Part shown: piece after piece, positions 48,750 to 62,842 of the stretch | Numbering within the stretch: position 1 is the stretch's first letter | Layout of the letters: every line of letters starts with the position of its first letter | Assembly (NCBI GenBank): GCA_963682055.1 | Contig: OY821741.1 | Location: 5,401,501 to 5,465,500 of the forward strand | Direction: 5' to 3' | Source of the DNA: Primula veris | Taxonomy: Eukaryota > Streptophyta > Magnoliopsida > Ericales > Primulaceae | DNA: 64,000 bases | Made by a program: the position numbers and the translations under genes | The notes under the pieces: generated by a model | The model's database searches: none | What the model was told of the DNA's origin: nothing | The model's input: only the letters and a program-made list of their open reading frames with translations

Positions 48750-49384
48750 TATATCTTATAATTTCATATTAGTTAAACCATTCCCTCTCAATTCTTAAAG
48801 TCCGTGTACCGGGCAGTCCTTTTCTCAACATCGATATCTCACCGTCTCACCTCAACTCAACATTATCCATTAAACCGTACCAATTCTCTTAAGGAACTAC
48901 TTTTGAAACTAAAAAAACTCTAAAATGCTAACAAAATCTCATCATATAAGTAACTAACTGTAAAATTTTACTTATCGTACTTTTCTTGTTTCAACTTTCC
49001 ATGATAGCGACAACACATGGTCTAAAGCACATACATGTTTCTCACTATTTCACGTGTACATTTTATAATATTTTGAATTTCATAATTTCGCATCATGTTT
49101 CTCTTTGCTTAAGCCCAGTGGAACATAAGGGCCCAATAAGCCCATTAGACTAATAAGGGTCCATAAGAGAAGCCCGTTTATAAAAATAGGTAGTGTTGAA
49201 GTGGGCTAAGAACAAGAAGCCAATTAGAACTTAAGGGCCCATAAAAAGCCCATTTGTAAGAAAATGAAAGTATGTAGCTTGTCTAAAAATAAGAAGCCCA
49301 TTTGAAGTTAAGGGCCCATAAGAGAAGTCCATTTATAAAATGAGAGTATGTTAGTGGGCTAAGAATAAGAAATCCATTTAAACT
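48750..49384. repeat. Start of GGCCCA/AGCCCA-rich array
   Basis: From about 49110 units of roughly 90-100 bp recur: GGGCCCATAAGAGAAGCCCA, then ATAAAATGGGAGTATG, then GTGGGCTAAGAATAAGAAGC. The array continues through 49600 and again 50317-50830. TGGGCC/TGGGCT words match the plant site II motif, but their repetition suggests satellite-like origin. The part before 49110 is unremarkable. Confidence 0.65.
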
Positions 49385-50316
49385 TAAAGCCCATAAGAGA
49401 AGCCCATGTATAAAATGGGAGTATGAATAAGAAACTCATCGGAACTATAAGGGCCCATAAGAAAAGCCCATATATTTTAAATGGGAGTATTTAAGTGGGC
49501 TAAGAATGAGAAGCCAATTGGAAAATCAGGTCCCGTAAGAGAAGCCCATATATTTTAAATGGGAGTATTTAAGTGGGCTAAGAATAAGAAGCCCATTAAA
49601 TCTTTAAAAAAAAATTGTCTTCAAAGACAATCACATACGCACATACGAAGACAATTTAATTTAATCTTAAAAATTATTTGGAGACAAAATTTAATTGTCT
49701 ACTTATGTTCGTATAATTGTCTTTGAAAAGAAAAAAAAATATCAAATTATGTGCCTAAAAGTTAGATTTGGAGTTTTTTGTCTAAAATATTATTTTTATC
49801 TCAAAAAATTACCAATTAGAGATAAAATTTAATTGAGTTTAAATATATTATGATTAATTCTTAAGTTTGTCGTATGCTAATTATTATAAATAAATAAAAA
49901 GGCCACAAGTAACAATTTCCCAAAACTAATTCTGGATACACTGTCATCAGTAACATGTTAACTTTCTAATATTAAATGAAACCCTAAATAACCAAAACTA
50001 ATTTTTAATGCATATTCTGGAAAGAAGAAGGGTTGTGAATGAGATATTTCTAACACCAAAACTATTTAACTATTTAACTAAATTACAGGATTTGAGTAAA
50101 GCTTGATATTGGGATAGAAAAAATATAACGGCACTTATAGAAATTCTTGCCAAAACGACATAATGTATGAGTAGAAAAGGTACCTCTCAAAGAGCTTAAA
50201 TCTTCCATGAACTATAGCTGGAATTTGGCTTGGTTAATTTCTGAAATGGAAAATAATGGAAACGATTATAAAAACATATTAGGGTTCAGACCATGTCCAC
50301 TTTCAACCTATTTTTA
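49385..50316. repeat. Local tandem duplication, unit 1 (internally deleted)
   Basis: Begins CTTAAAGCCCATAAGAG, runs through the AGCCCA array, jumps near 49604 to TTAAAAAAAAATTGTCTTC, and ends CTATTTTTATAC at 50316. Unit 2 (50317-52632) has the same ends but contains about 1.4 kb more (50535-51915). The last about 95 bases equal the first bases of the large duplicated block. Confidence 0.85.
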
Positions 50317-52632
50317 TACTTAAAGCCCATAAGAGAAGTCTATGTATAAAATGGGAGTATGAATAAGAAACTCATCAGAACTATAAGGGCCCATAAGAAA
50401 AGCCCATATATTTTAAATGGGAGTATTTAAGTGGCCTAAAAATGAGAAGCTATTTGGAAAATCAGGGCCCGTAAGAGAAGCCCATATATTTTAAATGGGG
50501 GTATTTAAGTGGGCTAAGAATAAGAAGCCCATTAAATCTTAAAGGGCCCATAAGAGAAGCCAATTCATCGTAAATGTGCCATAGTTAGCCCAATTATAAG
50601 ACACCGGGTCTAAACCACATATATAAGGAAACTTGTATTGAAAAGCACATTACATGTTTCTGACTATTTCACGTGTATCAAGAATAAGAAGCCCAATATA
50701 ACGTTAATGGTCACAAGAGAAGCCCATAAAAGAAGCGCATCAGAATAAGAAGCCCTTTATTAATTATAATAAGCACATAAGAATAAAAAGCCCATAAGAG
50801 AAGTCTATAGGAGAAACCACTACTCGAAACAACTTGGGTGAAGTTGTGGATACCTGAAATACACGCTTCAAACTTTCTAGTCCGTTAGTGGCAAAATCTT
50901 ATATTATTTGATTGGCGTGTCTAAAGATGTTAGACAAAAATTGAAATAATATTATTTTCCAAACTGATAGTAGTGACATGGTTAAGGTTTGTACAACACA
51001 TACTAACCACGGGCATTGGGAAATAGAAACAATAGTGGAAAATGTTTAGAAACTAGAAGAAGGTAAGGACTGGATTTTTATTTAGGGTCCTCACGGAGCT
51101 AATAAGCCGGCTAACTTCTTGACGAATCTTGCTAGAGAAGAACATGTAGATTTTTGTTTAACAGCTATGCAGGAACAACTGCGGTCTCTCATTTGTAATG
51201 ATTGGAATTAATAAAAGTATCATTTGTTATAAAAAAAGAAGAAGAAGCCTACAAGAGAAACTCATTAGAATAAAAATTCCATAAGAATAAGAAGGCCATA
51301 CGAGAAGCTTATAAGAGAATAAGAAAGTTTATTTTATGAAATATTTAAATAAAACTACTGATTTGCTAAAGTAGACATTAGAACCATACTAAATTTTCTT
51401 TACAAGTTATCCACTTGGTATAACAAAGGAAAAATAGTAACGTATGACATACAAAAAAAATGTGTTTGTGACATGTTCATTTAGATAGGCCTAATTCAAT
51501 GTTATAATCAAGACAGATAAAACTGACATGCTATAAACATGTGCTAATCGGAAATTGAGTTGCGGCTCCATCCACCGCAACACATATGCTATAAACATGC
51601 TCTTGCCGAGAATAAGAATAGCAAACCAATAAGCAGGTCCATTACTATTTACCAATACTCAATGGTATTATATCAATAAACAGTGTGAATATGTGAAATT
51701 TTCTTGGCCTCCTCTATCAATTTGAAACTGTTGATGGATAAACAAATCATCAAACAAAAAATCTAAGTTCAGATCCGTACATTACAATAAACTTAAAAAT
51801 TATACATAATTTTTTTTAAAATACAATCAAATTTTATGGCAAATTTTCGAGATAAAAATAATGTTTTAGACACAAATAATTTTTTTGGTCCCAAAATCTA
51901 ACTTTTAGCCATATAATTTTTTTTAAAAAATTGTCTTCAAAGACAATCACATACGCACATACGAAGACAATTTAATTTAATCTTAAAAATTATTTGGAGA
52001 CAAAATTTAATTGTCTACTTATGTTATTATAATTGTCTTTGAAAAGAAAAAAAAAATCAAATTACGTGTCTAAAAGTTAGATTTAGAGTTTTTTGTTTAA
52101 AAGATTATTTTTGTCTCGAAAAGTTACCAATTAGAGATACAATTTAATTAGGTTAGAATATATTATGATTAATTCTTAAGTTTGTCGTATGCTAATTATT
52201 ATAAATAAATAAAAAGGCCACAAGTAACAATTTCCCAAAACTAATTCTGGATACACTGTCATCAGTAACATGTTAACTTTCTAATATTAAATGAAACCCT
52301 AAATAACCAAAACTAATTTTTAATGCATACTCTGTAAAGAAGAAGGGTTGTGAATGAGATATTTCTAACACCAAAACTATTTAAACTATTTAACTAAATT
52401 ACAGGATTTGAGTAAAGCTTGATATTGGGATAGAAAAAATATAACGGCACTTATAGAAATTCTTGCCAAAACGACATAATGTATGAGTAGAAAAGGTACC
52501 TCTCAAAGAGCTTAAATCTTCCATGAACTATAGCTGGAATTTGGCTTGGTTAATTTCTGAAATGGAAAATAATGGAAACGATTATAAAAACATATTAGGG
52601 TTCAGACCATGTCCACTTTCAACCTATTTTTA
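50317..52632. repeat. Local tandem duplication, unit 2
   Basis: Same start and end as unit 1. 50317-50534 matches 49385-49604, and 51916-52632 matches 49605-50316 with a few per cent divergence. The middle part, with more AGCCCA units and a LINE fragment, is absent from unit 1. The unit runs straight into copy 2 of the large block. Confidence 0.85.
51060..51245 (+). mobile_element. LINE 3' end with RNase H-like coding remnant
   Basis: The plus strand encodes HGANKPANFLTNLAREEHVD followed by LRSLICNDWN and a stop, resembling the RNase H C-terminus of plant L1-type LINEs. An A/G-rich tail (about 51228-51248) follows. Upstream coding is decayed, so this is a 5'-truncated fragment. Confidence 0.6.
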
Positions 52633-54574
52633 TACAACTTAAAACACTAAATTCAGTGAAAGTGAAAAAGTAATGGTAAATATATGCATAGTGCTATATC
52701 TAACGACATGATAGACTCTATTTTGGACATTGCCAAAGATTTTAGTTTTTATATTCAATATTCGTTGCGTTTTTTTAACGTTTAATTAGAAGTAATTGAT
52801 AGTGAAAATGAAAAGTTCAAAAGTAATTGGTCAAAAGTTGTTGCCAGACAAAACAAAACCTTTAGGTGTATAAAGATTAATTACATTTTTTTGACAAGTC
52901 ATTAGAACGTAGAAAAGATCGAGAGCCTACGTTAGTACATCGCCAAACTTTAAAACTTGGTTTAGATGAATGGATTTCAATTCCTAAGCAAAAACGTAAC
53001 TACAAATTTAGTACAACAAAAAAATCCCGACCCAAAACAACGTATTTTCACTACGCTATCATCATATGTATGTACAAATTTTTGTACCATGTGTGAGTGT
53101 TTACCAACACTCGTAACTGAAAATTTGACAAAACATAGGTCGATCGATCTCTTGGTGAAATGCAGCTTAACATGAAATCAGAGCTTAGTCGTGTGTTTTA
53201 CTTAAACAAGACAGTCACTGTCCATTATTAATGATAACAATAGCTTGAGATTTTAGTAATCTAGGGGCTTCTTTTTGTTTGCAGCTTTTAATTTCAACAT
53301 ATTTGTTTTTTTATTTGCCAACAATTATATTAAAAAAAATATTTTTTAATTATGTTTTGATTTATCACACAATTATTTTTTGACACTTTATTATATTTTT
53401 ATGTGAATCTCGGCACCCTAATTTCCGATTCCTGGCTATGTCTGTGAAAATAGTGCAAAAATGAAATTACTTTAAAAGAAAAAACCTTTGAGTTTAGGAG
53501 ATAAGTGTTGGTGTTTCAATATGTCGATTCGGATCTCGTCGAACTCTATCCCATGTACTCTACAAAGCCGAAAACAAAAACATGACTAAAAAGATACATA
53601 CTCTGATACTCCTATAAAAGATACAACTATATAAGAAAATATAATTACCCGATCTTTTGTTTGCAAAATTTCCTTATAATAATTAAGCATGTTAAATGAG
53701 ACTAACAAATTTACTACTCTAAACATTCACCTCTTTGAACTCCTATAAAACCTCAGAACAAAAAACATGAGTTAGTTCTGTTTTTGGTATATTATATTTG
53801 GATGTATCATATATACGATATCATTTTATTTTTGGTGAATTCTCTTGCAAGATTCTTTTCTGTATCCATACAAATAAACGGAAATTAGTCGACATTTCGG
53901 AGATTAATTTGGTGAAGCTGCATGAATATTGTCTCTTGGTTATGGTTGTTGCTGATCACATTTTTTTTTTTTTATCAAACTTTGAATAACTTTTGACAGT
54001 TTAGTGTAACTGAACTTTTTCTTATTATTTTCTTCTACATTTGAAGAGAAAGTTGGGTTATCAAAATGATTAACACTTACGGCTTCCAATGCGTAAAAAA
54101 AAAGCATATATTGTAATAAAATTTGTATACAATAGAAATAACATGTTTCTGAAAAGTATAATATTAGAACTTCTTTTAAGAATTTCCTTGCCAGCCTTTA
54201 GTGAAAAAGCAAATATAATAATGTTCAGAATTAGCAACAAAATAATTGTTACAAAAAAACTCAGTATTTAACCTCAAATTCTAGCATTGTTGCCGTAACT
54301 TTTCGCAATAAGGCTTTAGCAACATCGCGGCAACAAAATTTAATTTGTTGCAGATATCTTATTGCAACAAAAAATAAATAAAAGCCAATACAAGTTTTTG
54401 TTGTTGAATATGTAATTTCTTGTAGCTGTTTACTATTTTAAACATGTTAATGATAAATGTAGCAAATATAATAATAGTGTACAGATCTTATCTTCTACAA
54501 ACATTTATGCTATTTAATTGTCATTTAATGATAATGTTTCATGTACCCAAAAAATAATGTTCGGTTTGGATATA

Positions 54575-54764
54575 AATAAAAAGATACATTCAATTGTACC
54601 TACATGTAAAATTGTACAGATAATTTGGACATTAATTAATAAAAAAATTCATTCAATTGTACAGATAATTTGGACATTAATTAATAAAAAGATTCATTCA
54701 ATTGTACCTACATGTAAAATTGTACAAATAATTTGGACATTAATTAATAAAAAGATTCATTCAA
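54575..54764. repeat. 63-bp minisatellite upstream of neprosin, copy 2
   Basis: Same array as at 2033-2240, but one internal unit has lost 18 bp covering the CCTACATG part. This is a typical slippage or unequal-exchange difference and a useful marker to tell the two copies apart. Confidence 0.85.
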
Positions 54765-55159
54765 TCAAATCTTTAAAATGCCTGCTTTTGTAGTTATAAT
54801 TAAATACGACCTCTGTGATAAGTGAATTTAATAGATTACACATTTTAGGTAATACACCTTTTGATATATTTCCTTGTTGCATTGTTGAAAAAAACTTTTA
54901 AAATAAAATAAATTCCACTACATAATTTTTTGCAGTAGATGTTCATTACGAACCCCATATTTGTAAAGACTTCTTAATACAAGCTGGTATTGTAATTATG
55001 TTTTTATAAAAAAAAAATTCATGTTGATTTCGTCATACATATTTTTTTCAGAGTTTAAATTTAGGATTATAATGATATTTTGTGTTCTTGGTCTTTTTTA
55101 GAATCATGTTATGAGTAATCTTTTAGTGATTTATAAGAACATTTGGCGCAGGTTAAGGA

Positions 55160-58116
55160 ATGGATCCAATAGCATATTTGCTCATTCTATTGGTATGTTT
55201 TGATGTGGTGTTTTGTGATGGTGTTGAACGAGTACGTTGGAACATATCTGCCGAAGAAGATTTGGAGTTCGAGAGACAACTCAAACTTCTGAACAAACCA
55301 TTCATCAAAACCATACGCGTATTTAATATAATTAATTAAAATCTTATGCATATCTTCAAATAGAAAACACATTTTTTTGAATCCACAAAATACTAAAGTT
55401 CGATACTCATGTTTGCAGACAAGTTCAGGGGTTAGATTTGATTGTGTGGACTTCTACAAACAACCTGCATTTGATTATGCTCGGATGAATAACTATACAA
55501 TTGAATACGAGGTTTGTAATTTACACGTGTTAAGTTATCAATTAGGTTCACTATAAGAAAATACGTTTTCAATTAGAAAAAAATGAATTCATTTTTCGTT
55601 GTTAAAGCGACTTTGCAACAAATTGTTGTTCTTGCCATGTTGTTGCAAGAAACCCATTACCAACTAACTAAATAAACATGGCAAAAAAAAAATTGTTTTG
55701 TTGTTAATATGAAACATTTGTTGGCAACGGAAAAACTTATGTTGATAATAATTTAATCTTTTCGTTGCAATTTATTTTGACATCAAATACTATATCTTAT
55801 TAATTTATATTTGTGTCCTCAACAGTTTAATTTATTTTGACACGTTTTTTTTAAATTCTAAATACATTTATATATTATTTGTGAAAATCTTTTACCTTTG
55901 AGATGCATGTCATATTCACATCATCATTTCATTTCAGTCTTGAAACAAAATAGTTCAACTATCCCTGATTTTATCTTTTCAAGGTGAAACCAATTTTTAA
56001 GGTTGTGAATCGTTTATTGGTATCCTCTCAAAAGTAACCTTATTAGTTTAAAATAGTTACCAAGTTGAGAAACGGAAACGAAAATTGATACGGGAAACGG
56101 AAACGGGAAACGGGAAACGCCGATATAATAATTTTTTTAAAATATAATGTGTTGGAAATATTTATGAAATATGCCAAATTTATGAATAATACAATGAACA
56201 ACTTCATATGATTTAAGATATAATTTATCAAGATAACTTATTTACGCTCTTTTGTTAATTTGATTTCATCATATTTTAAATGAATTTTTTCACTTTTATT
56301 CAAAAACAAGTATCGTACAAGTTTCTTTGATGTTTTATTACGTTTTCTGAGGAGTATAATTTAAGATTTTTAAAAAGTTTTGCTTAAGTTTCTGAAACGT
56401 TTCTCCTAAAATTTTAAAAGATTACCGTACCAATTTCCGAAAGGCGTTTATGAGGAAACGTGATACGTACCCTACACATAGTTTCCGAGTAACAATAGTT
56501 TAAAATTATTAAGTTTAAAAATCACTCCGAAGTTAATTTATCTGGCATGCGATTAAAAACAGGTTGTGCCCTCAAGTACAAATTTTTATTAGATGGTTTT
56601 GTTTGGAACTTATGATAAAGCATATATTTCCAATAGCCATAACAATTAACATAAATATAAATAATAAAAATCTGAAAGATGGATGCAATTGTGACATCTA
56701 AATTAGATAAGATGGAAAAAATTGAAAGGATATTACCAATGAAGAAACAAGATAAAGATTTTAATTAATTCTTCCAACTAATATAAATACGTGTTGTGTT
56801 ATATATATAAACTTTACTTAATACCTGAAGTTATACATAACAAATTAACTAATACATTACTAAGTAGGTTTAACCAATTTGACTATTTTAATAACAGAAA
56901 CCACTATCACTTCATAACACATTAGAAGATCCATTGTACACTGGAACAAAGGGTGAGGAATGCCCTATTGGATCGGTTCCGATAAAAAGAATCACTAAAG
57001 AAGATCTCATCAGAGAGAAACTCGCTTCACAAGAAAGGACTCTTGTCGGTAACACACTTGGGGTTCATGTAAGTTCTAAGTTTTGACCTTTTCTCTTGTA
57101 TGGTAAAATAGAAGTTTCTTTATTTCTCATGGTATGTGTTCACATGTTAGTATGCTGTTGCCCGAACAAAACCGGGAATAAATAAGTTTGTTGGAGCTAG
57201 AGGTGCAACATCATCTTGGAATCCACAAGTTAGTGGTAGACAATATAGTGCCGCGAGATTGAAGATCTTCAATCAAGGCGACAGTATCGAATCTGGTTGG
57301 AGGGTATGTACATTTACGAGAAACCAATAATGCTTTTCTCTTCTACATTTATTAACTTTTTTTTTTCTAACAGGTAGATCCAACCGTATACGGTGATACT
57401 CAAAGTTACTTATATATTCGCACAGATGTAAGTATCTTTTATAATATTTATAATGATGTTACCTATGTTATAATATAAATAGATTAGGGATTAGAACTTC
57501 TAAAACGTACGTAATGAAAACAGGCAGGTAGATCTCATTGTTTTGACACAAGATGTGGATTTGTCGTATTGGATAAAAGTATTCAAGCAGGAGATTCTCT
57601 GGCAGTAACTTCACAGCAAGGAGGACAAATTTATTATGTAGAGATATTCATCTACCAGGTAAATTATTAAAATTTGGATAGAAAAAATGTCTAGCATGGG
57701 TAGATTGGTATTGGGATGAGTTTAAGTTTCCTTTTACATGACAGGATACAATCAATGGAAATTGGTACCTTGAGATTTCGAATAACCACACAAAAATAGG
57801 TTTTTGGCCGAACGGTTTGTTTAAGGGTCTTGCAAAATTAGGTGCCTCGGCTGAGTGGGGAGGAGAGGTGTTTAGTCCACCTGGCACACCAAAACCAGCA
57901 ATGGGTGCTGGTTCTATTCCATCGAGGCTTGATGCAAAGTATGATGCATATTTTCGAATTATGTCGTTATCGGATGGACAAAAGATTATCAATGCAGATA
58001 ATTTAGACTTTATTAACGATAACATTAATTACCAAGCAAAGGACGTTGGCATTAACCCAGATCCAAGATGGGGCCATGTGATGTTTTATGGGGGGTCTTC
58101 CAACCCATCAGTGTAA
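55160..58116 (+). CDS. Neprosin-family (DUF239) glutamic peptidase-like secreted protein, copy 2
   Basis: Exons correspond one to one with copy 1: 55160-55318, 55419-55511, 56898-57068, 57151-57303, 57374-57427, 57524-57658 and 57745-58116. Splice sites and the exon sequences I compared are the same, so the predicted protein is again 378 residues with signal peptide, activation peptide and catalytic domain. Differences from copy 1 fall in introns and flanks, for example a 7-bp GGGAAAC expansion in intron 2 and single bases near 55710 and 55757. If the duplication is real, this is a very young paralogue with no visible loss of function. Confidence 0.9.
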
Positions 58117-58148
58117 TATAAAGTATCATTAATGTAATATCTATTGTT

Positions 58149-58453
58149 TTTTTTTTAAAGATTAAACGAACCGTGTATTGATAAGTGAAGAGGTACAATT
58201 CTCGAACAAAACGATTACAATAAATTACATTACATGATAGGCTATGAATCCTAATCGCCAACAAAGTTCGGACTAAGCTTCCAATGTCTACTAATAAACA
58301 TATTTCTACGATTGTTAGTAATATTACTTAACGTGTTCATACTATTAATTACATAAAAATCAATGATTTTAAAAACTTGTACGGGACTAGACGCCCTTCC
58401 TTCGTTAATTATAGCATTGCGTTTCCGCCACAAACTATATACCGTCGATGCGA
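58149..58453 (-). mobile_element. 5'-truncated LINE fragment in neprosin 3' flank, copy 2
   Basis: Same insertion as at 5618-5922, with the same 15-bp target-site duplication at 58134-58148 and 58454-58468 and one base changed near 58210. Because insertion point and truncation are shared, the LINE arrived before the block duplicated. Confidence 0.85.
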
Positions 58454-59945
58454 GTAATATCTATTGTTAGTTTGAGTTAAGTTTCTACCTGCATTTTGAA
58501 TTAAATACTATCAGCGCATAATGTGACAACTTTTTGTTGAAATAATAGACTATTCTGGATATAATCTCAATATTGATAACTTCATAAATTCATACTCACT
58601 CTGTCCTAGTTTGTTGGAACATTATGATATACCGTGCTAATTTGTAAAACAAAATGATTATAAATTAAGTGTTGGAAAACCGATTTAAATTTTTTACTGA
58701 AACTCTTAAAAAAACAAAAATAAACCTTCAACTCTTTTTTGGTGTCAACGAATATCCGGTTTTACTTTTGTACTCTTGGGAAAGCAAGTATAGAATTAAA
58801 AAAAACAAAATCCAGGAAAAACCTAAGGGACCAACTTCAAGAAAATACAACTATGAAACTTACCTGCAAACCGTGTGCATATGAAAAACTTTGAGCAAAG
58901 CCTTTGGTAGAGCTTCTTGAGTTTCATTAGACATAGGAGTTTTAGAATACCGCCCACATTAGAAGATCTCACTACTCCTTTACTACTAGAAGCTTTTGAA
59001 GTCTCTTTCTTACTCGCCACAACAGGCTTTCCACGGGGATCCGGGTTAAGTGTTACCTTCTGTGTTTCAAGGAGTTTCGCAATATTTATTTCTGCTTTTT
59101 TCTTTTTCTTTTTTAGCGCTCAGTTATTTCAGCTTCAATCATTTGGGGAAATCATCATCCCTGCCCCGGGGCCTTGGTATACCTCCATTGTAAGGATAAT
59201 TATTATATAACAAATAAAAATGTGAAAAAACTCGATTTAAAACTTAATAAAACTTGCTTTACAGGTTCTTTGTCCGCTAAAATATTATGCTTTCGGCGTT
59301 TTTAATTAGCGTAGCTCTTGTGTAAAAATGCTTTAGCCAAACTTTCGCTTTTTAAAACACTGCTATCAAGTAAAACGGTATATATTTGAAATTCATCCCG
59401 TCCTTGTTCCAATCATATGATTCATTACTGGTTAAATTCGAAAACCCTTATTGTTGATCTTTTTGTTTATGGTGTTGGGTTGCGCTAATACTTCTTGTTC
59501 TTGTAATATATAATGTACAGATAAACATTGATCAACAGTTTATCTAAGCATTCATCTACATCTTTAATAAATGCCATCTTGTTTGCTTTTCTGCATCGAC
59601 TTATTCTAAGTGGTACTGTATTGTTACCTGGTTGTTTAACTCATTGTATGATTAAGGGATTGAAATAGTACGACAAGAGGAAATTTCTTAAATGTTTGTA
59701 AGTTCTTTGTTGTATATAGATTGGCAATCCCCTAAAAAATTAAGCTTTATGGAGAGATTCTATTGATTATCTCTATACGACAATTTAGTAACAGTTTGTA
59801 TGATGCTATACGACTTTTTGCTGAAATTTATCCAGATTACACCAATGTTGTTGCTAAGTGTAGGTAATTGCTATCGCGTTATTTTCTTGCAGTGTATCAA
59901 ATAGAATATAGACCACTGATAACTATGTTGTATATTCGCTAACAG

Positions 59946-61942
59946 GAACTAAGGAGTTCAAAGAAGAGGTTTTCAATAAGGTCCAACTTGAACTAAACCA
60001 ATTTGGGTTGTTTATATACAATGCTAATGTCAAACAACTCGTCGATGTCCCTGGGCACGAATACTTCTCGTACCTTGGCCAAAAGACCCAGATGGAAGCC
60101 GCCAACCAAGCTAAGGTTGACGTGGCCGAGGCCAGAATGAAAGGAGAGGTAGGCGCCAATTTAATTTTTTTTATTGTACTTTTTCATTTTATTTTTCTTT
60201 TTTGAGAAAAGGTAAGCATATTTCTTCGAATAGCTGAAGCTCTTTACCTAAGAAGACAAAGGGAAAAAAAATACAGTAAATGTCTCTAAATCTTGAACCT
60301 AAATTTAAGATAACAGTGAGTATATTTTACTATACTGACATTTTCTCGTACTTAATCTTACTCATTTTTTTATATTTGGTTTATTTGTATATTTTCCCAT
60401 TTTAGGTTGGCGCCAAGCTGCGTGAGGGCCAAACGACCCAAAACGCGGCTAAAATAGATGCGGAAACCAAGGTGATATCGACCCAAAGGCAAGGACAAGG
60501 TAAAAAAGAGGAGATCAAAGTTAGGACCGAGGTGAAGGTTTTTGAGAACCAAAGAGAGGCTGAGGTGGCGGAGGCGAATGCTGAACTGGCAAAGAAAAAG
60601 GGCCGGTTGGGAAAAAGAGGCGCAAGTGGCTGAGGTGGAGTCGAGGAAGGCAGTGGCGCTGAGGGATTCCGAGCTACAGAGAGAGGTTGAGAGGATGAAT
60701 GCTATGACTCAAACCGAGAAACTTAAGGCTGAGTTTTTGAGTAAGGCTAGTGTTGAGTATGAGACCAAGGTATGTGAATCGGAACCGGAACTATATATTA
60801 GGGTTGCATGGTTGCTGATTATTTTGCTTTTTGTATTTACTTTATTAACTGCATTCCATTTGGTTGATACTTGATACTTGATCATGTTAAAAGTTGAGCT
60901 ATTTTTTCGTTGTTAGTAAACTAGAAGGTTTAAGTTGAACAAACCTTTTCTTTCCGAGATCTAAGATAAACCAACTTGAATACTCAAATCTGAAGATAAA
61001 CACTTCTATGAATCTGGAAATCTGAATAAATTTCTATGTTTTTTGATGGATAAAAAGTAATTTATACATGAACATTTTGAATTGACGGTTGAATAATGCG
61101 ATATAGTTACACTTTTGAAGTTTTGTGTTTTTACTTCGTTACACGAACATCAGGATATAGGACGACGGTAACTTGATTTTGTAGATAACGAATTTTCTAA
61201 TTTGATGGATGAAAACTACTTTTTTATACTCAGATTAGAATATAAATTTAATGGCACATTTCTTCACCAAATTAAAGCCATTTATCACTCTTTTTTATGT
61301 TTGTTGATAATTCGTGATCTCTATAGGCTTTGTTTGGTTGGATTCTTAAATAATTTCTCAATCTATGGTTAACTAGCTAGCTTTGAATGTTTTATATCTC
61401 AATCAATTTCTCAAATTCAATAACAAGGTGCAAGAGGCAAACTGGGAGCTATACAAGAAGCAAAAATCAGCAGAAGCAGTGCTCTATCAAAAGTCCAAAG
61501 AAGCTGAGGCCCAAAAAGCCACCTCAGAAGCCGATTTTTTCGCTCGCCAACAAGCTGCAGATGGTGAATTATACGCAAAAAAGAAAGAGGCGGAGGCAAT
61601 GGAGCTACAGCTCAAGGCCAAGGCGTATACATACGCACTCTGATGGACTCACTAGGTGGTAACTACCATGCTTTGAGGGACTACATGATGATCAATAACG
61701 GTCTTTTTACGGAGATTGCTAGCATTAACGCCAGTGCTGTTAAAGGCCTAAACCCGAAGATTAGCGTGTGGACAAATGGTGGTGCTGACGTGTCAAACGG
61801 TGGAGGCGGTAGTAGTGCTATGAATGAGATTGCTGGTGTTTATAAGATGTTGCCACCTTTGCTTTCTACAGTACATGAGCAGACCGGGATGACACCACCA
61901 GCTTGGATGGGAACAATGACTCGCACGGAAAACATGGATTGA
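59946..61942 (+). pseudogene. Flotillin-like gene fragment, SPFH domain missing, two frameshifts (copy 2)
   Basis: Exon blocks 59946-60148, 60406-60769 and 61428-61942 repeat the fragment at 7415-9411, including the extra base near 60601 and the missing base near 61623. The identical lesions show that the gene was already broken before duplication, or that the same error was introduced into both copies by assembly. The N-terminal SPFH exon is again absent. Confidence 0.85.
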
Positions 61943-62842
61943 TTCAATATTATCCATCAAGCTTGATTTGCATTTGTTTCATTATTTCGCCTTTTCTTCG
62001 CTCCACAATTTCTAGTTATTTTGATACTTTTAGTCGCGCCTTCTCTTAGTTTTTTCGAATGACAATAGGCTTTACATTTCGTTTTTTAAATTATTGAACA
62101 GTTGGAGTTTGTTTTGCACCTATCTATGTGATTTGCTTTGGCTCAAGACCTAGATATGTGTTGGTTTAAAATTTTCCAATAGTATTTTGACCTAGAAAGG
62201 TGGCATTCAGAAAAATTAAGGTACAGACCATTTGGTCTCATTCATCTGCAAATAAGTCACATTCTAGTAAACCTTGAAGAGGAAAAAATTGCTCTTTATT
62301 GAATAAACTAGTTTTGGAAATTAGAGAAATCAACGATTGTTCAACTTATTTTAATTTTGTTATGTTCAAGTGATTATTAACGTTCAAGGGGAATGTGTTA
62401 AAAGAAGAAAAGACAAGTCAAATACATATTTGTAGACTTAATTATTAAAAAGTCTTATTTAAAATATCTTTTAAAATTAGGTAGGAAATGCTTATTGATG
62501 CTACTTTTTTTTTGTACGCTTTGTTGTAATTTTGATGTTCATGCTACACTGATATGTACAAAATCTCAAACAAAAATAACAAATTGAGATTTTTAATAAT
62601 TAGGTCAAAGTATATATGTATATTAAACAGTAACTTTCCCTACAAAATTTAGACAACACTATACCATATTATTACATAAACAAGAAAACACACCTCTATC
62701 CACTTTTACTGAAGAAACAATCAAGCACAAAGTGAATATTTCGAAACAAAGTACAAAGATTCACAAAACAAAAGCAAAAACACTCAAAAACTCAGTATCA
62801 AAGTTTGAAAAATCAACATACCCGTTTTTTTTCTGCCATATA

